From: Terribacillus saccharophilus
Lineage (GTDB): Bacteria; Bacillota; Bacilli; Bacillales; Amphibacillaceae
DNA length: 64,000 nt
Reading direction: 5' to 3'
NCBI RefSeq assembly: GCF_002272745.1
Contig: NZ_NPBD01000016.1
Location: 1-64,000, forward strand
Positions 59,924 to 64,000 of the stretch are shown here, piece by piece. The notes below the pieces were generated by a model that worked only from the letters and a program-made list of their open reading frames with translations, searched no databases and was not told where the DNA came from. Each line of letters starts with the position of its first letter. Position 1 is the first letter of the stretch. The position numbers and the translations under genes were made by a program.

Positions 59924-60922
59924 TTATTCTTCAATTGCCTGAACCATGTAATATGGACCAGCACCATGGTTTGAAGGTACCACTACCTTTCGTCCAGTCT
60001 CCGGATAATAAGCAGAATGGAAACTCACACCCGGATCAAAGCCAACAACATAATACTTCTTGATTTTTTCCTCGTCTTTTTTTATCCAAATGCCATATCC
60101 GTAAGACGTTTCCTCATCCACTTTGACATGCGGCTTCAGGAGCTCCTCGGTAAGTGCTGCGTTCAGCAGCTTATGCTGAGTCAATGCATCCCAGAAACGC
60201 GCCATATTAGAAGCACTCACATACACCCCGCCATCCGCACCGCCTTTTACCGGCAACGCATATATATTGGAACGATACTCATCTTCCTCTTTAATATAGC
60301 CGATTGCAGTATTCCCCGGCAGTTTATCGAATGCAAAATAGCCGGCTTCTGTCATTTTAGCAGGATAAAAAATATGCTTTTGGACAAAGGTCGTAAATGG
60401 TTCGCCAGCTAGCTCCTCTACTACCAATCCTAATACGATGAAAGCAGCGTTGTTATAATGGAACCGTTCACCAGGCGGAAACATCATTTTCTTATCTTGG
60501 AATAATGGCAGAAAATCAGCACCCGATTTTACCCGGTACATCGGCAGCGTTTGCCATAGCTCCTCAAAGTCATCCATTTCTTCTTCATCAAAATAATCCG
60601 GTATGCCAGATGTGTGTGTCAGCAAGTGGTGAATTGTAACGTCTTGATGGAAATGCGGAAACTCTATCGAGAGACAATCTGTTAACTTTGACTGAAAATC
60701 CAGTCTTCCTTGCTCTACTAGCTTCGCGATAGCTACAGCTGTGAAAACCTTTGCTCCCGAAGCTATCCCGAATCTTGTTTGCTTATCGAATACTAGCTTC
60801 TCTTGCTTATTGGCATAACCATTTTGGAAGAAAAAGCTTTCTTGACCTTCTTCTACATACACCACACCAGAGTAATCTATTTCTTCTGCAACCTTTTCCA
60901 ACTTATTCTTTAATCCGCTCAT
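59924..60922 (-). CDS. Serine hydrolase of the beta-lactamase/penicillin-binding-protein fold
   Basis: A 332-residue class C-type fold. The nucleophile motif SxxK is in FGIASGAKVFTAVAIAKL (near residue 55), the YxN motif in FHYNNAAFIVLGLVVEEL (near 155), and THTSGIPDYF is the usual stretch after the first helix pair. There is no signal peptide, so it is probably cytosolic and an esterase or peptidase rather than a beta-lactamase. GAGGGGG precedes the ATG. It begins two bases after the stop of the membrane protein gene. Confidence 0.88.
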   Translation of the reverse strand: MSGLKNKLEKVAEEIDYSGVVYVEEGQESFFFQNGYANKQEKLVFDKQTRFGIASGAKVFTAVAIAKLVEQGRLDFQSKLTDCLSIEFPHFHQDVTIHHLLTHTSGIPDYFDEEEMDDFEELWQTLPMYRVKSGADFLPLFQDKKMMFPPGERFHYNNAAFIVLGLVVEELAGEPFTTFVQKHIFYPAKMTEAGYFAFDKLPGNTAIGYIKEEDEYRSNIYALPVKGGADGGVYVSASNMARFWDALTQHKLLNAALTEELLKPHVKVDEETSYGYGIWIKKDEEKIKKYYVVGFDPGVSFHSAYYPETGRKVVVPSNHGAGPYYMVQAIEE

Positions 60923-60924
60923 TA

Positions 60925-61392
60925 TTAAATATCCCCCTCTTTTGAATCTTCAAAATACTTACAGCAGTCTACTAGTAAAAGAAGCAACCATCGCCCGACC
61001 GGCGCCGCCAGTGGTAGCAGCAGAAACCCGTAGATAATTCCCCACACAATAATATCTTCGACTGCTAAGTTTGCCAGTTCATTTCCCCACACTATTCGAT
61101 GTGTCGTCAGGGAACCAAACGTTCCAGCATAAGTGACGACAACGAAAGCCATGATGATGCTGATAACCAATTTTCTACCTTCACTGACACGGTCAATTTT
61201 TTTGAATTGTGCTCCAGCAATACTTAAAACCACAATAAATGGCACAATGACTTGCAGGAATATCCCGACATACAATATTGGGGTAGCTGCCATGAGAACA
61301 AGGAAACTGACAACAACTCCAAAAACAAAGGTACAAAGTACCGCAGCCGTGATACTGAATGCAGCTCCGACAATCAATCCTTTCACACTCAT
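60925..61392 (-). CDS. Small integral membrane protein of unknown function
   Basis: A 155-residue protein with four predicted helices (near residues 5-28, 33-58, 75-98 and 118-142) and a short charged tail (YFEDSKEGDI). I do not recognise the family. The frame extends to 61527, but 61392 (MSVKGL) is preferred for the AGGGGTCG upstream and the hydrophobic start. It heads the operon with the serine hydrolase. Confidence 0.72.
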   Translation of the reverse strand: MSVKGLIVGAAFSITAAVLCTFVFGVVVSFLVLMAATPILYVGIFLQVIVPFIVVLSIAGAQFKKIDRVSEGRKLVISIIMAFVVVTYAGTFGSLTTHRIVWGNELANLAVEDIIVWGIIYGFLLLPLAAPVGRWLLLLLVDCCKYFEDSKEGDI

Positions 61393-61481
61393 GTAATCGA
61401 CCCCTATTCTCCACTCACAAACCATGTTACCATAATTGGAAATATATGCAGGATATAAAAAGTATGAATGGGGTTGGTTAT

Positions 61482-62222
61482 ATGCGCATTGCTGTCCTAA
61501 CAGATATACACGGAAATCTTCCTGCACTGCAGGCTGTAATAGGTGATATAGACAAACGGGGAGACATCGAGCATATTTACTGCCTCGGTGATATGTTGGC
61601 GATTGGTTATGAAACTGATCGAGTACTGGAGCTTTTATTTGGGAGAGATGACATATCGATTATTACCGGAAATCATGATGAAACAGTACTTGCACTAAGC
61701 AGACAGGAGACTTACCCCGAAAGCCATCAAAACGAAAGAGCACACCACCAGTGGATTACCGACCGGACGAATCAGGGTTATCTTGATATGCTCCATAAAC
61801 TACCACGCCAAATCTATCAGCAGATCAAGGGACATACAGTTTTGTTCACGCATTATCATATCCACCATGATAAGGCGACTGCACATATAAGCGAGGAGCC
61901 TTTCTCTCGAATTGTTGCGCCTACTCTAGAAAACTTGGAACTTTTATTTCAGAACCACACGGATACAGAACTAATTTGTTTTGGTCATCACCACCCTATC
62001 CATCATTTTCGCAACAACTGCAGCATCTTCCTGAACCCTGGCTCTCTCGGCTGTCAGCCAAAGCCTGCCGCACCTTACGCAATTGTAGATATAAAAGAAG
62101 AAATAAAAATTGAAATAATTGAAGTCCTATATGATAACAGATCTTTCTTAGAAGGGTATGAAAGATTCAAAGTACCCGAACGCGACATCATTCTAAAAAT
62201 ATTTCACGGCGGACAACTGTAG
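61482..62222 (+). CDS. Calcineurin-like metallophosphoesterase
   Basis: A 246-residue YfcE/PrpE-like phosphoesterase. All metal-binding motifs are present: DIHGN (residues 8-12), GDMLAIG near 39, GNHDE near 70, a histidine in FTHYHIHHD and the GHHHP near 167; NPGSLG is the usual late motif. Substrates in this group include phosphodiesters and Ap4A-like nucleotides. The start at 61482 has only GGGG as ribosome-binding site; the open frame begins further upstream without support. Divergent from the membrane protein operon. Confidence 0.87.
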   Translation: MRIAVLTDIHGNLPALQAVIGDIDKRGDIEHIYCLGDMLAIGYETDRVLELLFGRDDISIITGNHDETVLALSRQETYPESHQNERAHHQWITDRTNQGYLDMLHKLPRQIYQQIKGHTVLFTHYHIHHDKATAHISEEPFSRIVAPTLENLELLFQNHTDTELICFGHHHPIHHFRNNCSIFLNPGSLGCQPKPAAPYAIVDIKEEIKIEIIEVLYDNRSFLEGYERFKVPERDIILKIFHGGQL

Positions 62223-62223
62223 A

Positions 62224-62263
62224 AATAGAAAAAGCGGACATATGATATGCCCGCTTTTTCTTT
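62224..62263. terminator. Bidirectional terminator between phosphoesterase and pbuE
   Basis: The stem AAAAAGCGGACATA / TATGCCCGCTTTTT (one mismatch) with flanking A and T runs. Confidence 0.9.
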
Positions 62264-63425
62264 ATTGATTTTGAACTGTTTTTCGAACCGTACTACGTAA
62301 AGACCATATCGCGAAACCAAAGGAGATAACAACCAAGAGACTGCCAACATGTGCTGTTGTCTGCATGGAAGAAGTTGCACCGTTTACGACTCCTCCAACC
62401 AATGAACCTAACGATATACCAATCTGCAGTGCAGAATTATTGAAACTCTGATGAATGCCCGCTGTTTCCGCATCTGTTTCCACTATATAATTCTGTAATG
62501 GCGGTGCCAGACTCCAGCTTAATGCAGCCCAGATTACCATAACTACAAGGAATAACGGGAAGGAAACCGTAGAGAACGGAAGCAGGAACAAAATAATTGC
62601 AAATGACGCTACAACAAGGATGATACTCACCTTTGATCCAAATTTATCCGCCAGGCTGCCTCCAAAGGCTCCGCCGCCAACTGCAGCAATACCAAAGATA
62701 AAGTAGCAAATACTAATCCACTGCGTGTTCAGACCTAATTCTGATTCAAGGAAAGGTGTGAAATAAGCGTAAATCGTATAGTGACCTGCAAGCAGGAAAA
62801 GCATTGTTAAATGTGCTGTCAGCATCTTTTTATTACGCAGTGCTTTCAGCTGCGATTTCAAGGATTGCACTTGTTCTACCTCAATACGATCGAGCGTGAA
62901 TGCGATTAATATCATAGAAAGCAAAGCCATTAAGCCAATGAACAAAAACAGCATTCTCCAGCCGAATGCATCACTGATGATAATACCAATCGGCACCCCA
63001 AGTACAAGTGAAGAACTGATCCCCATGTAAATAAGACCGATTGCTTTCGCACGATGCTGCTGCTTCACGATTTTCGCCGCTATCGTCAAAGAAAGAACTA
63101 TAATTAATGCTGTACTCATGGCCGTAATAACGCGAGCAATCATGACAAAGAGGAAGGAAGGACTCATATAAGTGATGACATTCCCCAGTACAAATATACC
63201 AAGTGTCAGCAGCAAGAGCTTCTTCCGCTCAATATTTGCAGTCATCGTATATAAAATCGGACCAGACACCGCATAAACCAAAGCGAATACCGTTATAAGC
63301 TGCCCTGCCTGTCCAATTGAAACCTGCAGATCACTCGCTATGGTTGGCAATATCCCCCCGACAATTAGTTCAACTAACCCTACCGATATAACAGAAATAG
63401 CTAATATAAAGACTCTGAAATTCAA
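62262..63425 (-). CDS. pbuE: Purine base/nucleoside efflux pump PbuE (MFS)
   Basis: A 387-residue, 12-helix MFS exporter. The sequence follows B. subtilis PbuE closely: NFRVFILAISVISVGLVELI, FALVYAVSGPIL, MTANIERKKLLLLTLGIF, SLTIAAKIVKQQHRAKAIGLI, AGHYTIYAYFTPFLESEL and WAALSWSLAPPLQNYIVE. PbuE exports hypoxanthine, adenine and toxic purine analogues. The start is a TTG with AAAGGAAATG upstream. The leader is an adenine riboswitch, exactly as for pbuE in B. subtilis, which supports the call strongly. Confidence 0.93.
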   Translation of the reverse strand: MNFRVFILAISVISVGLVELIVGGILPTIASDLQVSIGQAGQLITVFALVYAVSGPILYTMTANIERKKLLLLTLGIFVLGNVITYMSPSFLFVMIARVITAMSTALIIVLSLTIAAKIVKQQHRAKAIGLIYMGISSSLVLGVPIGIIISDAFGWRMLFLFIGLMALLSMILIAFTLDRIEVEQVQSLKSQLKALRNKKMLTAHLTMLFLLAGHYTIYAYFTPFLESELGLNTQWISICYFIFGIAAVGGGAFGGSLADKFGSKVSIILVVASFAIILFLLPFSTVSFPLFLVVMVIWAALSWSLAPPLQNYIVETDAETAGIHQSFNNSALQIGISLGSLVGGVVNGATSSMQTTAHVGSLLVVISFGFAIWSLRSTVRKTVQNQ

Positions 63426-63467
63426 TTTCCATTTCCTTTCTATATCCTATATTCGAAAATGGCACAT

Positions 63468-63564
63468 AAAAAACTCCCTGATTACAGATTATAAATCTGT
63501 AATCAGGGAGTTATGGCTCCTGGTAGAGACCCTCAAACCAAATTATTGAGGTTATACAGTGTAA
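63468..63564 (-). promoter_or_regulatory. Adenine riboswitch (purine class) of pbuE
   Basis: On the minus strand the aptamer reads CTGTATAACC, TGGTTTGAGGGTCTCTACC, AGGAGCCATAACTCCC and TGATTACAG, matching the purine aptamer. The specificity base in TGATTA is T (position 74 equivalent), which selects adenine; guanine aptamers have C there. A 19-bp terminator stem AACTCCCTGATTACAGATT paired with its complement plus a T6 run (63468-63513) overlaps the closing helix, so adenine binding should prevent termination and switch pbuE on. Confidence 0.95.
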
Positions 63565-63586
63565 CACGAACGTATTCCATTTTCTT

Positions 63587-63616
63587 ATAGCATTATAGCA
63601 AGATACTGACATAACT
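63587..63616 (-). promoter_or_regulatory. Promoter of the pbuE transcript
   Basis: TTGCAG, a 17-nt spacer and a perfect TATAAT on the minus strand just upstream of the adenine aptamer. Confidence 0.7.
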
Positions 63617-63718
63617 GCAAGATGTAGCAAGCACTAAAGATGCATTCTAAACAATTGCCAGAAAATGTTTAAGTTTTTATGATTGCTTTATCGGAAAACC
63701 TCGATATACAATAGACTC

Positions 63719-64000
63719 ATGAATACAATCGATCTATTCAAAGCTTTGTCGAATGAAAAACGACTGCAAATACTGCATTGGCTTAAAGAACCGGAGAAGC
63801 ATTTTCCCAAGCAGCAGGCACATTTGCCGAAGGAGGTTCATTACAAGGGCGGTGTCTGTGTCGGAGACATTCAAGAAAAGGTCCAAGCTTCTCAATCCAC
63901 GGTTTCGCAATATCTGGCCATGATGCAGCGCGCAGGGTTATTGGAGTCTATCCGTTATAATCAATGGACATACTACCGCAGAAATGAAGAGACTATTCAG
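63719..64000 (+). CDS. ArsR-type winged-helix transcriptional regulator (3' end outside the window)
   Basis: The frame is open from the ATG at 63719 to the window end, 94 codons. MNTIDLFKALSNEKRLQILHWL is the usual ArsR start, and CVGDIQEKVQASQSTVSQYLAMMQRAGLLES is the recognition helix region, followed by the wing YNQWTYYRRNEE. A Cys lies in GGVCVGDI, but no full metal-binding CxC motif is visible. There is no obvious Shine-Dalgarno sequence before the ATG. The ligand and targets are unknown. Confidence 0.85.
   Translation, partial: MNTIDLFKALSNEKRLQILHWLKEPEKHFPKQQAHLPKEVHYKGGVCVGDIQEKVQASQSTVSQYLAMMQRAGLLESIRYNQWTYYRRNEETIQ

Overview
The window looks like chromosome of a Gram-positive Bacillaceae species. 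The evidence is strong AGGAGG-type ribosome-binding sites, sigma-A promoters, intrinsic terminators with long T tracts, frequent TTG/GTG starts, five classical Firmicute RNA leaders (T-box, manganese, SAM-I, TPP and adenine elements), a Rex operator and CcpA-type cre boxes. Many proteins resemble Bacillus subtilis ones (LmrA/LmrB, YjlC-Ndh, YvbJ/YvbK, PbuE, YugO). A halotolerant soil or marine genus such as Terribacillus or Oceanobacillus would fit, but the genus is inference. No rRNA, tRNA, CRISPR array, insertion sequence or prophage was seen.

Layout. 1-7,260: end of a malic enzyme, gapN, a TetR regulator divergent from a membrane protein, a PsiE-like protein, a lactate-oxidase-type flavoenzyme divergent from an aspartate-type aminotransferase, and a tandem GNAT. 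7,280-16,860: the lmrA-lmrB drug-efflux operon, a chromate transporter, a T-box-controlled MFS permease, a K+ channel, the Rex-controlled yjlC-ndh operon, a DUF1206 protein and a Gly/Pro-rich protein. 16,890-26,110: a carbohydrate catabolic locus on the minus strand (AraC regulator, three Gfo/Idh/MocA dehydrogenases, DUF993 protein, TIM-barrel isomerase, TRAP transporter) with two cre boxes. 26,180-28,330: a manganese riboswitch leader, a Spo0M-like protein and a CorC/HlyC-type transporter behind an elaborate leader.

28,330-43,290: housekeeping and accessory genes: DinB, kinase-like protein, HU, pncB, YolD-like, glycerate kinase with DUF3219, Mta-like MerR, Nudix plus Eis-like acetyltransferase, a frameshifted EamA transporter, an excalibur coiled-coil protein, two aldo/keto reductases, and a LytTR-DUF3021-ABC exporter operon. 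43,500-46,090: a serine-recombinase homologue that has lost its catalytic residues, divergent from a SulP transporter plus UspA, with a perfect palindrome between them. 46,160-49,220: yvbK- and yvbJ-like genes convergent with a second zinc-ribbon membrane protein.

49,350-57,110: two overlapping luciferase-like monooxygenases, hom under a SAM-I riboswitch, and tenI-thiO-thiS-thiG-thiF under a TPP riboswitch. 57,150-64,000: two short-chain dehydrogenases, a membrane protein/serine hydrolase/Nudix operon, a phosphoesterase, pbuE under an adenine riboswitch, and the start of an ArsR-type regulator.

The most novel-looking items are the recombinase-derived putative regulator next to SulP-UspA, the manganese leader on a Spo0M-like/CorC pair, the T-box on an MFS permease, and the TRAP/Gfo-Idh/DUF993 pathway of unknown substrate. 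All functional names rest on sequence reading by eye; no database search was run.
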